A stretch of DNA of 64,000 nt from an uncultured Schumannella sp. (GTDB lineage Bacteria > Actinomycetota > Actinomycetes > Actinomycetales > Microbacteriaceae), in assembly GCF_905479755.1 (NCBI RefSeq), contig NZ_CAJQNT010000016.1, positions 53,659 to 117,658 of the forward strand. Direction: 5' to 3'. The position numbers and the translations under genes were made by a program. Of this stretch, positions 38,347 through 47,614 are shown piece by piece. The notes under the pieces were generated by a model, which saw only the letters and a program-made list of their open reading frames with translations, was not told the DNA's origin and did not search any database. Within the stretch, counting starts at the first letter, position 1, and every line of letters begins with the position of its first letter.

Positions 38347-41300
38347 TCAGAGTCCCCGTGGGGAAAGGTCACGCGATTCGCCGCCAGTGCTGGTGAACGC
38401 TCCGGTGGTGCTCGGGGTCCGTGCCGGGTCGGCTCGCACCCCGAACGCCGCCCGGTGCGCCCGCACCGTCTCGACAGTCAGCCCGCTCGGAGGGCTCTGC
38501 GGCGAGGGTTCGGGCGGTGCTGCGTGGTCGATGTCTTCTTGCATCGCGGCCAGCTGGGTCTCGATTCGGGTGAGGTCGTTCTCGGCGTCTGCGAGGGCCG
38601 CCGCGTGGCGGAAGGGCTGGCCGATGCGTTGCTCCGCGTCGTCGCGTTCTTGCTCGGCGCTGGTGAGGTCGTCGCGGGCTTGCTCCAGGAGCGCGGAGAT
38701 GCCGGAGGCGCGGTTCTCGATGCGCTGGATGAGTCCGACGCCGCCGTCGAGGAGCGACTGGCGGGTCATGGTGAAGCCACTGCGCGGCACTGCGTCGAGT
38801 CTGACGGTCACCATCGGTTCGGCCCCGAGCGCCGGACTGGTTGAGACGGTGACGTCGAAGCCACTGATCTTGCCGATCGTGCCGTAGTCGCGGGTGGCGT
38901 AGCGGGGCGCCCATTTCAGGTCGGAGTCGTGCGCCCAGGACGCGAGCGCGTGGGCGGCGTCTGTGCGGGAGGTGTAGGTGTGGCCGCGTAGCTCGATGCG
39001 GAACTTCTCACCGGAGGTATCGGTGACACGCGGCAGGACCGCTTCGAGGGCTTCGATGTCGGAGGCGGCACGGCGTATGTGATCGCTGGCGCGGTCGTGA
39101 GCATGGGTGAGCATCGACTCGTTGCGGTGGTATGCGCGCTCCAGACGGCGCAGCCGCTGCACTTCGGTGTGCACGATGGAGTGCTCCAACAGCAGAGGGT
39201 TGCCGGAACTGATCGCTTTGGCTTCTGCGGCAGAGAGCGCGGATGAGTCGATTTCCTCGATCTCGCGGGAGTCGAGGCTGCCGCGCATGAGCTGCGCGAT
39301 GAACGTGGCTTTGCGTTCGACGCCCTGCCACATGTACGAGTCGAACGACCGCTCGGTGACGAACCTTACGATGCCGACCTCAGCGTTCTGGTTGCCTTGG
39401 CGCAGGATGCGCCCCTCGCGCTGAGCGATATCGCTCGGTCGCCACGGGCAGTCCAGGTGATACAAGGCGACGGCACGGTTCTGGACGTTGGTGCCGACAC
39501 CCATCTTCTCGGTTGAGCCCATCAGCACCGCGACGTGCCCGGCGCGCGCGGCGGCGAACAACCTGGCCTTGTCCACGTCGGTCTTGGCCTCGTGCATGTA
39601 CCGGATCGACTCAGCAGGCATCCCGCGTGCGACCAGTTGCGCCCGGAGTTCGTCATAGGCGTTCCACCGGGTCGGGTTCGGGGTGCCGATGTCGGAGAAC
39701 ACCAACTGCAACGCCCCGCGCACGGGCGACTCCTGCCCGGTGATCGGGTCGAGGTAGGTGTTGTCTTTCGTCTGCTCCCACACCTTGTGGATGCTGTCGG
39801 CGGCCAGATCGACCTTGGTCGGCCCCGAGGGGTCACGCGGGGCGATCATGCGAATGTCGAGCGCGGCTTTGCGTCCATCGGTGGAGATGGTGAGCATGTT
39901 GTCTTCGCTCGGCGACACCGCTCGGGCCGCGACCTTCTCCGCGCGGGTGCCGAGGGTCTCGATGAACTGTTCCAGCTCGACCGTGGGCTGGATCGCCACC
40001 GTTGCCGGTGCCCGACGTCGGTCGTCGCGTTCGGTGAGGTGGGGAATCGGGAGTTGCAGGTCCTCGGCGGTCTTCACGTCGGCGAAGATCGACCAGAGCT
40101 TGAGCATCTCGGGCACGTTCTGGAACTTCGCGAACCGCGTCTTGATGCGGAACGTGTTGTTGCCGGTGGGGGCCATCTCCATCTGCGTGACGGTCTGCCC
40201 GAACGTCGCCGCCCACGCATCGAATGCCCCGATCCCGGCCGCCTCCAGCAAGTCCGGGCGCAGGTACTTCTGCATCACAAACGCTTCGGTGACGCTATTG
40301 CTGATCGGCGTCGCGGTCGCCCCGGTGACGACTCGCTCTCGGCCTTGGGAGCGCAGGTATTCAAGCTTCATGTGCAGATCGCTGGCGCGGTTGGAACCCT
40401 CGATCGCGGCGTCAGCGATGTTGGAGTCGGTGGTGAGGTTCTTGTACATGTGCATCTCGTCGACGACCACGTAGTCGATGCCGGTGTCCTCGAAACACAC
40501 CCCAGCATCCCGGCCGACGTCGATGCGGGCTTTGACCTTGTTCTCCAGCTGGAGCAGCTTGCGCTGGATGCGTTTGACGCTCATCGCGTTCTCACCCGTC
40601 GCGGTGGCGAGCACGTCCCGCATCTCGTCCACCTGGGCTTGGATGTACGCCTGCTGAGTCTCCTGACGAAGCGGAATCTTCTCGAACGCGCCCTGCGTGA
40701 CCAGGACGCCATCCCACTCGTTCGCCGACGCCCGTGCGACGAACAGGCGGCGCTTGTCGGCGGTGAGGTCTTTGGACGAGGCGGCGAGAATCCGGGCTTG
40801 CGGATAGATTTGCAACCATTCTCGGGAGAACTGTTCGAGCATGTGGTTTGGGATCACCAGCACGGGCTTGTCGATCAGCCCCATGCGGCGCATCTCCATT
40901 ACGCCCATGATCATTTCCGCCGTCTTGCCCGCTCCGACCTCGTGGAACAGTCCGGCGGAGGGTTCGGCGATCATCCTGGCGACCGCCGAGCGTTGGTGCG
41001 GGCGGGGAGTGAAGTTCTCCGCCAGCCCCGGCAGGCTCAGGTACTCGCCTGCGTCGGTGTAATCCCTGAGCACGATGGAGTTGAAGCGCCGGTTGTACTC
41101 GGTCACGAGGGCGTGGGCGCGTTCGGGGTCTTCGAACACCCACTCGGAGAACCGCTCTTGCAGGGCGTCGGCTTTCTCCTGCGCGGCGGTGGTCTCCAGC
41201 GGGTTGAGCACGCGACGCTTCCTGCCTTCGACGTCTTCGATCTCGTCGTAGACGAGCAGGGTGCGCTGTTCCATGATCGCTTGGGCGATATCAGGGGCGG

Positions 41301-43368
41301 GGCGACGTTCGGTGCCCCATTCGCTGGTGGACATGAGCCCTTGGCGGCCGCCGCGCACTTCCCACATGCCAGGCAGCGGGTTCTCCACGTTCACGTCGCT
41401 GGTGCGCAGCAGCTCGTTCAAGAACTGCGCGTGCACCTCGGCGCTGATCCACACCGCTCCCATGCGGGCGCTGATCTCCTGCACCCCGAGCGCTTCGGGC
41501 ACGACCTCGGTCAGCGCGTCCACGTTCGCCTGAAACTCGGCGTCGTCGGCAGCGCGTGTCGTGGCCTGCTCCAGTTTCACGCGCACATCGCCGGAGAGGT
41601 ACGCGGGGGCGTGGATGAGTTCGTCGGTGACCGGATCGGTGAACACCAGCCCGCCCAGCGCCTGCCGAGCTTCGGGCTCGTCCATGCCGAGCATGTCCGC
41701 GATCAGCGGCAGGTCGATCCGCCCGCTGCGGTCGAGGCTGACCGCGATCGCGTCGGCCGGGGTGTCGACGCTTTGTGGTTCGGTTCGTGGGGAGACGACC
41801 CGGCGTGTCATGATCGCCGCCGGGGTCGCGGTCTGGTCGGTGTCGTCGAATTGCTCCAGGGCGAGCACGAGCGCCCCGAACGGGTCGCTTCTCAGTAGCC
41901 GTATCGGGGTCGGCACCGTGCGGGCGTAGGTGTCTTCCCCGGCATCGTTGGTGCGTCCGGTGCGGCGCAGCGTGTAGCGGTTCAGCGGCCCGTACCTACC
42001 GACATACTTGCGGTAGTCGCGGTGCAGACCCTCGCGTGCCGCGTTGATCTCGTCGGTGTCATCGACGGTCGCGGCCTCCAGTTCGAGCAGCCGGTGCGCG
42101 CCGTCGCGCAACCCCAGCAGGGCACGCAACTCCGCCCCAGCCGACTTCGGCACCTCCAACGGTTCGACCGCACCGGCGGAGACGGTGCCGAACCCGGTGT
42201 CGGTGGCGACGATGCTGCCATCCCACAACTGCGGTGGTGACGGCACACGGGCGGCTTGCCGCGCCTGATGCTCCGCCGTGGGCGCGGTGAACATCAGCCC
42301 GGTGCGACGCGCGCTGAACGTGATCTGATCGAGCACGTCAGCCAAGTCGGTTTCCAGCCGCCCGAGGTTGCCGTCGACCGTGAGCGTCGGGGCGCCGTAC
42401 ATGCTCTGCCGGATACGCATCTCACCGAGCACATGCTCGGGGCGGTGGTCGAAGTAGGCGTTGATCTTCGCCCGCTGCCCGTCCAGGCCGATCGGGGTGA
42501 CCGTCTCCCACAGTTCGTCGGCGAGCGGTTGGCCGTCTTCGCGGCGGCGCAGGATGAGCAGATCGGTCACCACGTCGGTGCCCGCCGTGCGCCGATGCGC
42601 CCCGGCGGGGAGCCTGACCGCGCCCACGAGGTCGGCGAGCATCGCCATCTCGCGGCGCGCGCCGGGGTTCTGCGCATCCATCGTGTACTGCGACGTCAGC
42701 ACGGCGACCATCCCGCCCGGCCTGACGAGCCGGAGGGATTTGAGAATGAAGTGGTTGTGCATCGACTGTCGGGTCGGGTTGTGCACCGGGTCGTGCAAGG
42801 TCACATCCGAGAACGGCACGTTCCCGATCGCCGCGTCGAACGACCCCTCGGGCAGTCGGGTGTCGGCGAACGACTCGCCGCGAACCTCGGCGTGCGGGTA
42901 CAGGGCGCGGCTGATCGCCGCGGTCACCGGGTCGAGTTCCACCCCAGTCATGCGCGCCGGCTCGGGGGCCATGCCGAGGAACGTGCCCAGCCCGGAGCCG
43001 GGTTCCAGAACCCTGCCGCCGTCGAAGCCGAGACCGGTCATGGCCCGCCACATCTGCCGCACGATCAACGGGTCGGTGTAGTGCGCGTTGATCGTCGTGC
43101 GCGCGGCGGCATCCCACTCTTCCGGGGTGAGCAAGCTCCGCAGCTGCTCGCGCTCCGTGTTCCAGTCCTGCTTGGACTCGTCGAACACATCGGGCACCGC
43201 GCCCCAGCTCGACCAGCGCGCAAGCATCTGCTGCTCCTCGGCGGTCGCCGGGCGTTCCTGAGCCGCGAGCAGCCGCGCGGCTTCGACGGCGGCCACGTTC
43301 GCGTGGAAGCGAGCCTTCGCGCCCGAGGGGGCCAGATCGTCGTGCGTGGCTGGCACGAACCGCAACAC
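38347..43368 (-). CDS. Giant N6-adenine methylase / SNF2-helicase fusion (DarB-like)
   Basis: About 1673 residues from GTG 43368; the frame is open up to 44097. The N-terminal methyltransferase has the SAM loop LEPGSGLG (121-128) and the catalytic NVPF (183-186) of N6-adenine methylases. A superfamily 2 motor follows with GAGKT (Lys815), DEMH (970-973), GATATPISN and QREGRILRQGN near 1316-1326. A coiled coil precedes the Pro-rich end. The architecture matches DarB-type antirestriction proteins of phage P1 and large methylase-helicases of conjugative elements, so protection of incoming DNA is the likely role, by analogy only. Confidence 0.85.
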   Translation of the reverse strand: MLRFVPATHDDLAPSGAKARFHANVAAVEAARLLAAQERPATAEEQQMLARWSSWGAVPDVFDESKQDWNTEREQLRSLLTPEEWDAAARTTINAHYTDPLIVRQMWRAMTGLGFDGGRVLEPGSGLGTFLGMAPEPARMTGVELDPVTAAISRALYPHAEVRGESFADTRLPEGSFDAAIGNVPFSDVTLHDPVHNPTRQSMHNHFILKSLRLVRPGGMVAVLTSQYTMDAQNPGARREMAMLADLVGAVRLPAGAHRRTAGTDVVTDLLILRRREDGQPLADELWETVTPIGLDGQRAKINAYFDHRPEHVLGEMRIRQSMYGAPTLTVDGNLGRLETDLADVLDQITFSARRTGLMFTAPTAEHQARQAARVPSPPQLWDGSIVATDTGFGTVSAGAVEPLEVPKSAGAELRALLGLRDGAHRLLELEAATVDDTDEINAAREGLHRDYRKYVGRYGPLNRYTLRRTGRTNDAGEDTYARTVPTPIRLLRSDPFGALVLALEQFDDTDQTATPAAIMTRRVVSPRTEPQSVDTPADAIAVSLDRSGRIDLPLIADMLGMDEPEARQALGGLVFTDPVTDELIHAPAYLSGDVRVKLEQATTRAADDAEFQANVDALTEVVPEALGVQEISARMGAVWISAEVHAQFLNELLRTSDVNVENPLPGMWEVRGGRQGLMSTSEWGTERRPAPDIAQAIMEQRTLLVYDEIEDVEGRKRRVLNPLETTAAQEKADALQERFSEWVFEDPERAHALVTEYNRRFNSIVLRDYTDAGEYLSLPGLAENFTPRPHQRSAVARMIAEPSAGLFHEVGAGKTAEMIMGVMEMRRMGLIDKPVLVIPNHMLEQFSREWLQIYPQARILAASSKDLTADKRRLFVARASANEWDGVLVTQGAFEKIPLRQETQQAYIQAQVDEMRDVLATATGENAMSVKRIQRKLLQLENKVKARIDVGRDAGVCFEDTGIDYVVVDEMHMYKNLTTDSNIADAAIEGSNRASDLHMKLEYLRSQGRERVVTGATATPISNSVTEAFVMQKYLRPDLLEAAGIGAFDAWAATFGQTVTQMEMAPTGNNTFRIKTRFAKFQNVPEMLKLWSIFADVKTAEDLQLPIPHLTERDDRRRAPATVAIQPTVELEQFIETLGTRAEKVAARAVSPSEDNMLTISTDGRKAALDIRMIAPRDPSGPTKVDLAADSIHKVWEQTKDNTYLDPITGQESPVRGALQLVFSDIGTPNPTRWNAYDELRAQLVARGMPAESIRYMHEAKTDVDKARLFAAARAGHVAVLMGSTEKMGVGTNVQNRAVALYHLDCPWRPSDIAQREGRILRQGNQNAEVGIVRFVTERSFDSYMWQGVERKATFIAQLMRGSLDSREIEEIDSSALSAAEAKAISSGNPLLLEHSIVHTEVQRLRRLERAYHRNESMLTHAHDRASDHIRRAASDIEALEAVLPRVTDTSGEKFRIELRGHTYTSRTDAAHALASWAHDSDLKWAPRYATRDYGTIGKISGFDVTVSTSPALGAEPMVTVRLDAVPRSGFTMTRQSLLDGGVGLIQRIENRASGISALLEQARDDLTSAEQERDDAEQRIGQPFRHAAALADAENDLTRIETQLAAMQEDIDHAAPPEPSPQSPPSGLTVETVRAHRAAFGVRADPARTPSTTGAFTSTGGESRDLSPRGL

Positions 43369-44097
43369 CGGCGCGGCAGACCGTGGCTCCGGGTCGGTGT
43401 CGCCAGCAGCGGGAGTTAGCGGACTTCGCGCAGGAAGCGGATCGTCGCTGCCTCCGCCAGCAGGCTCTGGTGCTCTTCCAGATACCGCCTCGGGATCTCC
43501 GCTTCGACCAGGCCCTCCAAGAACCAGAGTGGCACGGCCCAGTCTTTGGCTTTCTGCTCCAGGTCGACCGTCGACGGCATCAGATCGGGGGCGTCCTGCA
43601 TTCGCTCGGCCCACATGATCAGGTTCTGGTCGTTCGGGGAGGTCTGGTTCCACTCCTGACGGGCCTTGTCCAGCGGCAGGCTCGGGTCGGTGACCCAGGC
43701 GAGTTGCTGCATCACGACCTCCTCCGCTATCCGTAGCGCCGTCATCCGGTGCGCCACGTCCTGCCAGTAAGTCTGCTCCGAAGAGGCCATCTTCGCCAGC
43801 GTCAACGCCGGGTTCGTCTCGATCTGCCGCGCCAGTTCGGTGATCTGGCCCTGCGCCTGAAGACCCAGCTCGGTGAAGAACCGAGTCGGGTTCTCGATCA
43901 GCTCGTACCGCTCCGGTGCGTGCGTCCTCCAGTGCCGCATCGCCTGCGCCCCGTACTTGTTCACGTTCTGCTCCCTCCACGCCGGGCGTGCTCTCGGCGG
44001 CTTCGCTGATCTGCTCGTCGGCGGTCTGCTCGGCCAGCCCCCACAGGTCGAACTCCAGCTGACCGGGCGGCGCTTTCCGGCTCCTGCGTCTGGCCAT
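43369..44097 (-). CDS. Upstream extension of the methylase-helicase frame, or a small gene that lost its stop
   Basis: The ATG at 44097 has an excellent ribosome site (GGAGGTGAT) and opens MARRRSRKAPPGQLEFDLW, which looks like real protein for about 45 residues. The frame then continues without a stop into the methylase-helicase, but from 43964 to 43416 it overlaps a convincing gene in another frame and reads as Arg/Gly/Asp-rich shadow sequence. Either a separate small gene has lost its stop through a frameshift, or the large protein truly starts here. Confidence 0.35.
43416..43964 (-). CDS. Conserved hypothetical protein before the methylase-helicase
   Basis: A 182-residue soluble protein beginning (V)NKYGAQAMRHWRTHAPERY. 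It is mostly helical, with several tryptophans and a glutamine/asparagine-rich middle. The GTG at 43964 follows GGGAGCAGAAC. Amino-acid composition is protein-like throughout, unlike the overlapping frame. In my recollection relatives sit directly upstream of large methylase-helicases in actinobacterial elements, which suggests a shared job, but no function is known. Confidence 0.65.
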   Translation of the reverse strand: MNKYGAQAMRHWRTHAPERYELIENPTRFFTELGLQAQGQITELARQIETNPALTLAKMASSEQTYWQDVAHRMTALRIAEEVVMQQLAWVTDPSLPLDKARQEWNQTSPNDQNLIMWAERMQDAPDLMPSTVDLEQKAKDWAVPLWFLEGLVEAEIPRRYLEEHQSLLAEAATIRFLREVR

Positions 44098-44191
44098 GAG
44101 CTATCACCTCCACCACACTCGGGCCGTTGTCGTCGTTGCCCGTGGCCGAAGCTGTCGGTCGTAGGTCAGCGGTCGGTGAGATAGGTGCTGC

Positions 44192-45982
44192 TCAGGTGCC
44201 ATTCGAGCCTCGTTCCAGCAACGCCTCGATCTCGGCGCGATCGGACTTCAGCCGGTCACCGTCGGGTCGTTTTGGCCACGCGCGCAGGTCGGTGATGATC
44301 GGCGGGGCCGAGCGCAGCATGGTGACGGCGGTGCCGAACGGGAGGGTGCGGATACGGTCGGGCGGCATGATCGGCACGCGCCGGATCGAGCGTTGATTCG
44401 AGCGGGTGCCGTGATCGCCCACGGTCACGCTGTCGGTGAACTCGTCGCGATCGCCGATCAGCGCGGAGAGGTCTTGCAGATCGCGGCTGTTGGATGCGCC
44501 GCCGAGGATGATCTTGGTGATCGCCGCATCCCAGATCGCGTTGGCTTGGTTCTCGCTCCAACGGTCACGCGCCTGCGCGAGGCTCTGGAGCACCGGCATT
44601 GTCGTGATGCCCGTACCGCCGCCCTCGGCCATGAGAGTCGGCAGGCTCGGCAGCGGACTGAGGTTGGCGATCTCATCCAAGATGAGCGCCATCGGCGGGT
44701 CGAGGCGGGCACCCGGCGAGCGGGCGGCCACGCGCCTGGCCGCTTCCACGAGGTCTTCGACGAACGCCGCGACCAGCGCAGCGCTGGCACCGGCCCCGGC
44801 GCCGGTGGCGAGCAGGTATAGGGTGCCGCGCGACCGGATGAATTTCTCGGGGTCGAAGTCCTCGCCGTCTCCCGGTGAGACCGCATCGAGCACACGCGGA
44901 TCGGCCAAGGCGCTGAGCGACAGCGAGACACCCTGCCAGATCGAATCACGGGTGCGCGGCTCGGAGTCGATCATCGCCTCCAAGGACTCGGCCCATCCGC
45001 CCGCCGCGAGAGGGCTGTTCGTCAAGATCGCTACTGCGTCGGCGGCGGTGGTCGGGTCGAGCGTCCAGCGGAACAACTCGGCGGGCGGCCTGTGGTCGAT
45101 CGCGGCCGCGTGCAGCAGGGCTTGCAGCGCGGAGCGGGTCTTGCCCTCCCAGAACCCGCCGCCCTCGACGCCGCCGGAGCTCAGGCCGGTCGCTGAGGCG
45201 AGGCCGGTTGCGCGGATCATCGCCGTCAGCGGGTCTTCGCAGCCCCTGATCGGTGACCATCGCAGCCCGGCTGGGATGCCCTCGGCCAGATGCTGCGGGT
45301 CGAACACCGCTGTCGGGCCGATGCGCTGCCTCGCTCGCAGGCTCGCGGTGAGGTTGTCCGGGCGGGTCGAGGTCACCACGACCGCGCCCGGCGCGTCCAA
45401 GATCGACGGGATGACGATGTGCAGGCCCTTGCCTGAGCGCGGCGGCCCGATCAGCAGAATCGAGTCCTCGACGCTGGCCCACACGTCATGTCCGTGGGAA
45501 GTGCCGAGCCGGTATCCCACATCGGCAGGTGCCGGGCGTGCCAGCGAGGGGCGCAGGTTCGTAGCCCGACCCAGCAGTGCCTTGGTCGATGCGGCCCCGG
45601 CGACGTCGTGTTTCGTGGCGATGCCGACGAGCCGGTGCGGGTCGGTCGCGGTCTTGCGCGACTGGCGGCGCAGCAGCGTCCAGACCCAGGTGATCGCCGC
45701 CGCCAGCAGCGCGAGCAGGACGACCGCGACAATCCAGTAAGCCACGACGTTCAGGCCCTCGGCCTCCAGCGCGGCCGCCGGGTCGCCGGGGTTGAACAGC
45801 ACGCCGACCCCGGCAGCGGGGCCAGCCGCCGGCTGAGCAGTTCCGGTGAGGAACGCGGCCACCGACCCGGCCCCGCGCAGCAGCAGTGCGAGCGCGAACA
45901 CCCCGATCAGGCCGATCATGGCGGCGTTGGTCAGCTCGTCCCCGAATGAGCCGGTCTGCCTGCCCGGTGCCGGAGCGCTCAT
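44192..45982 (-). CDS. VirD4/TraG-type coupling protein
   Basis: A 596-residue membrane-anchored ATPase that would bring the transferred DNA to the secretion channel. Two N-terminal transmembrane segments (about 20-48 and 80-105) are followed by a TraG/TraD motor with Walker A GPPRSGKG (Lys185), Walker B ALILDEIANL near 430, and a C-terminal TraM-recognition-like part. Its start overlaps the stop of the 171-residue gene (ATGA). It lies 94 bases before the ATG at 44097. Coupling proteins imply transfer of DNA through a type IV system rather than an FtsK-like system. Confidence 0.9.
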   Translation of the reverse strand: MSAPAPGRQTGSFGDELTNAAMIGLIGVFALALLLRGAGSVAAFLTGTAQPAAGPAAGVGVLFNPGDPAAALEAEGLNVVAYWIVAVVLLALLAAAITWVWTLLRRQSRKTATDPHRLVGIATKHDVAGAASTKALLGRATNLRPSLARPAPADVGYRLGTSHGHDVWASVEDSILLIGPPRSGKGLHIVIPSILDAPGAVVVTSTRPDNLTASLRARQRIGPTAVFDPQHLAEGIPAGLRWSPIRGCEDPLTAMIRATGLASATGLSSGGVEGGGFWEGKTRSALQALLHAAAIDHRPPAELFRWTLDPTTAADAVAILTNSPLAAGGWAESLEAMIDSEPRTRDSIWQGVSLSLSALADPRVLDAVSPGDGEDFDPEKFIRSRGTLYLLATGAGAGASAALVAAFVEDLVEAARRVAARSPGARLDPPMALILDEIANLSPLPSLPTLMAEGGGTGITTMPVLQSLAQARDRWSENQANAIWDAAITKIILGGASNSRDLQDLSALIGDRDEFTDSVTVGDHGTRSNQRSIRRVPIMPPDRIRTLPFGTAVTMLRSAPPIITDLRAWPKRPDGDRLKSDRAEIEALLERGSNGT

Positions 45983-46494
45983 GACAGGCTCCGCACGACG
46001 AACGTGCCCGAGACCCGGCCCACCAGCACAACTTCGTCGCCAGCGTCGATGTGGTCATGGGCCAGGTCGATGAGCGCGCGGGCTGTGCCGGTCGGAGCCG
46101 CGTCGGTGTGCCGGATGATGCGGCACACCGCAATGTCCTCACCGGGCACAAAGCCCTCCCCGGTCACTTCCAGCAGCCGGGGCGCATTCGCCGGTTCGGG
46201 TTCCGGCAGGTCAGAGGCTGGGGTGTTCTTGCGGGCTGCGGCGGTAATGATGTCGGTGAACACCGAACCATCGGCCTCGGTGACCTCGACCCGTGCCGGG
46301 ATCATCCGCTCGGCGGTGACCTGATCGACAATCCGCGCGAACGAGCCGCGCCGCCACACGCCCTCGGCGACCGGCGGCGCGAGGGGCTCACCGTCGACGG
46401 TGGCGCTCATCGTGCCGTCGTCGTACACGGCCAGACGGACCACCGGCATCGACACCGGTGTAGGAATAGGAGCATTGGCGGGAGGCTTTCTCAT
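45979..46494 (-). CDS. Hypothetical transfer-module protein
   Basis: A 171-residue soluble protein rich in beta-type segments (VVRLAVYDDGTMSATVDGEP near the N-terminus; DEVVLVGRVSGTFVVRSL at the end, both within longer conserved stretches). ATG at 46494 is chosen over an open extension that runs into the IS481 element. It is cotranslated with the coupling protein. Before the IS481 insertion it lay only about 36 bases after the stop of the gene now at 49158. No family is recognised. Confidence 0.6.
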   Translation of the reverse strand: MRKPPANAPIPTPVSMPVVRLAVYDDGTMSATVDGEPLAPPVAEGVWRRGSFARIVDQVTAERMIPARVEVTEADGSVFTDIITAAARKNTPASDLPEPEPANAPRLLEVTGEGFVPGEDIAVCRIIRHTDAAPTGTARALIDLAHDHIDAGDEVVLVGRVSGTFVVRSLS

Positions 46495-46573
46495 GCCATC
46501 AGGTGCGCCCGCCGCCTCCCAGTCAGGCGCGCTAGATGTAGTTCCCCGAGACGTTGCGAACGCGCGAACACGC

Positions 46574-47572
46574 CTATGCGAGTTTGAGCGCGGAGAGTCT
46601 GCTGGCGATTCGCTTGGCGTCTCGTGGCGGTTCGGACGCTTCGACAAGGCGGCCAGGTTCGCCGGCTGCGGTGACGTGCAGCGGAATGTCTCGGTCATAA
46701 AGGACATCGATCAAGTTGGCGAATCGCGCGAGAGGGTCCCGGTCAACGGTCGCCAGATCGGGCACGTCTATCAGCGCGACTGTGCGAAGTTTCTCTGCCA
46801 GCCAGAGGTATTGGGCGACTCCGAGGGGTCGCGTGCAGAGGTCGCTGAACGTGAAGACGGCGGTGTCGCCGTCAACGCTGCGGGCTTTGATGATGTGACC
46901 GGCAGCGTTGAGTTCGATGGAAGGGGTGTCGTTCGCAACAGGTGGTTGCGTGCGCCAGGTCCCTGTGCCAAAGCCTCGAGTCAATGCCGCATGTGTCAGG
47001 CGGTAGTCCTCGCCTTTGCCAAGGTGCACGACGTCGAGCTCGGCGCGAATGATGTTGATCGCGGACCGGAAGCGCTCGTGGTAGAGCGGGTTAGGCATGA
47101 GATCCTCGGGCGCATAGTTCGATGTCGCGAGCACGAGTATGCCGCCATCGAGCAGACTCTTGAGAGTGGCAGACAGGTAGACGCCGTCTGCGACGTCGTG
47201 AACGTGGAACTCGTCGAAGAACACTGCCCGGGCGTTCCCAAGGAGTCGCCGTAACGATCGCTCGAGAGGCTCGCGTTCACGGATGATCTGGGCCTGGAGG
47301 TCACGGAAGAAGTCGTGGAAGTGAAAGCGACGCTTATCGTCGGTGGGAATGGCCGCGAAGTAGGTCTCGCTGATCAGGCTCTTACCTCGCCCCACGTCGC
47401 CCCAAAGGTAGTAGCCGTGGCGCGCCGGCGTGCTGAGCGCGTCAATGGCGGCGATCTGCGCGTTATCGAACGTGATCGCTGAATCTCCAATAGCCGCACG
47501 AAACGGGCCGCTGCTCGCGCTTGCGATCTTGTTTGGTCCGTTCGCGGTTCGTCGGTGATTGCCCAGCCCCAT
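46574..47572 (-). CDS. ZapE/AFG1-family ATPase carried by the IS481 element
   Basis: A 332-residue P-loop ATPase. Walker A is GDVGRGKS (58-65), Walker B is AVFFDEFHVHD, and LATSNYAPEDL is the sensor region of the ZapE/AFG1 family. ZapE binds FtsZ and destabilises rings in E. coli; AFG1 acts in mitochondrial protein quality control. Chromosomal homologues are usually not flanked by insertion ends. The TetR operator begins three bases before its start codon, so the regulator should control it directly. No ribosome site is well placed and translation may be leaderless. Confidence 0.88.
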   Translation of the reverse strand: MGLGNHRRTANGPNKIASASSGPFRAAIGDSAITFDNAQIAAIDALSTPARHGYYLWGDVGRGKSLISETYFAAIPTDDKRRFHFHDFFRDLQAQIIREREPLERSLRRLLGNARAVFFDEFHVHDVADGVYLSATLKSLLDGGILVLATSNYAPEDLMPNPLYHERFRSAINIIRAELDVVHLGKGEDYRLTHAALTRGFGTGTWRTQPPVANDTPSIELNAAGHIIKARSVDGDTAVFTFSDLCTRPLGVAQYLWLAEKLRTVALIDVPDLATVDRDPLARFANLIDVLYDRDIPLHVTAAGEPGRLVEASEPPRDAKRIASRLSALKLA

Positions 47573-47574
47573 AC

Positions 47575-47604
47575 CTCATTACTCTATATCTATAGAGTAA
47601 TGAG
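47575..47604. promoter_or_regulatory. TetR-type operator between zapE-like and tetR genes
   Basis: CTCATTACTCTATA (47575-47588) and TATAGAGTAATGAG (47591-47604) form a perfect 14-bp inverted repeat around TC. It spans the whole divergent promoter gap, so one bound regulator would shut both directions. Confidence 0.85.
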
Positions 47605-47614
47605 GAGGAATCAG

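Noticed and set aside
39535..41898. A 787-codon plus-strand frame across the methylase-helicase
   Set aside because: Antisense shadow; the minus strand has clear methylase and helicase motifs here.
46574..47572. Chromosomal zapE gene
   Set aside because: It lies between the ends and target duplication of an IS481-family element and beside its regulator and transposase, so it is cargo.
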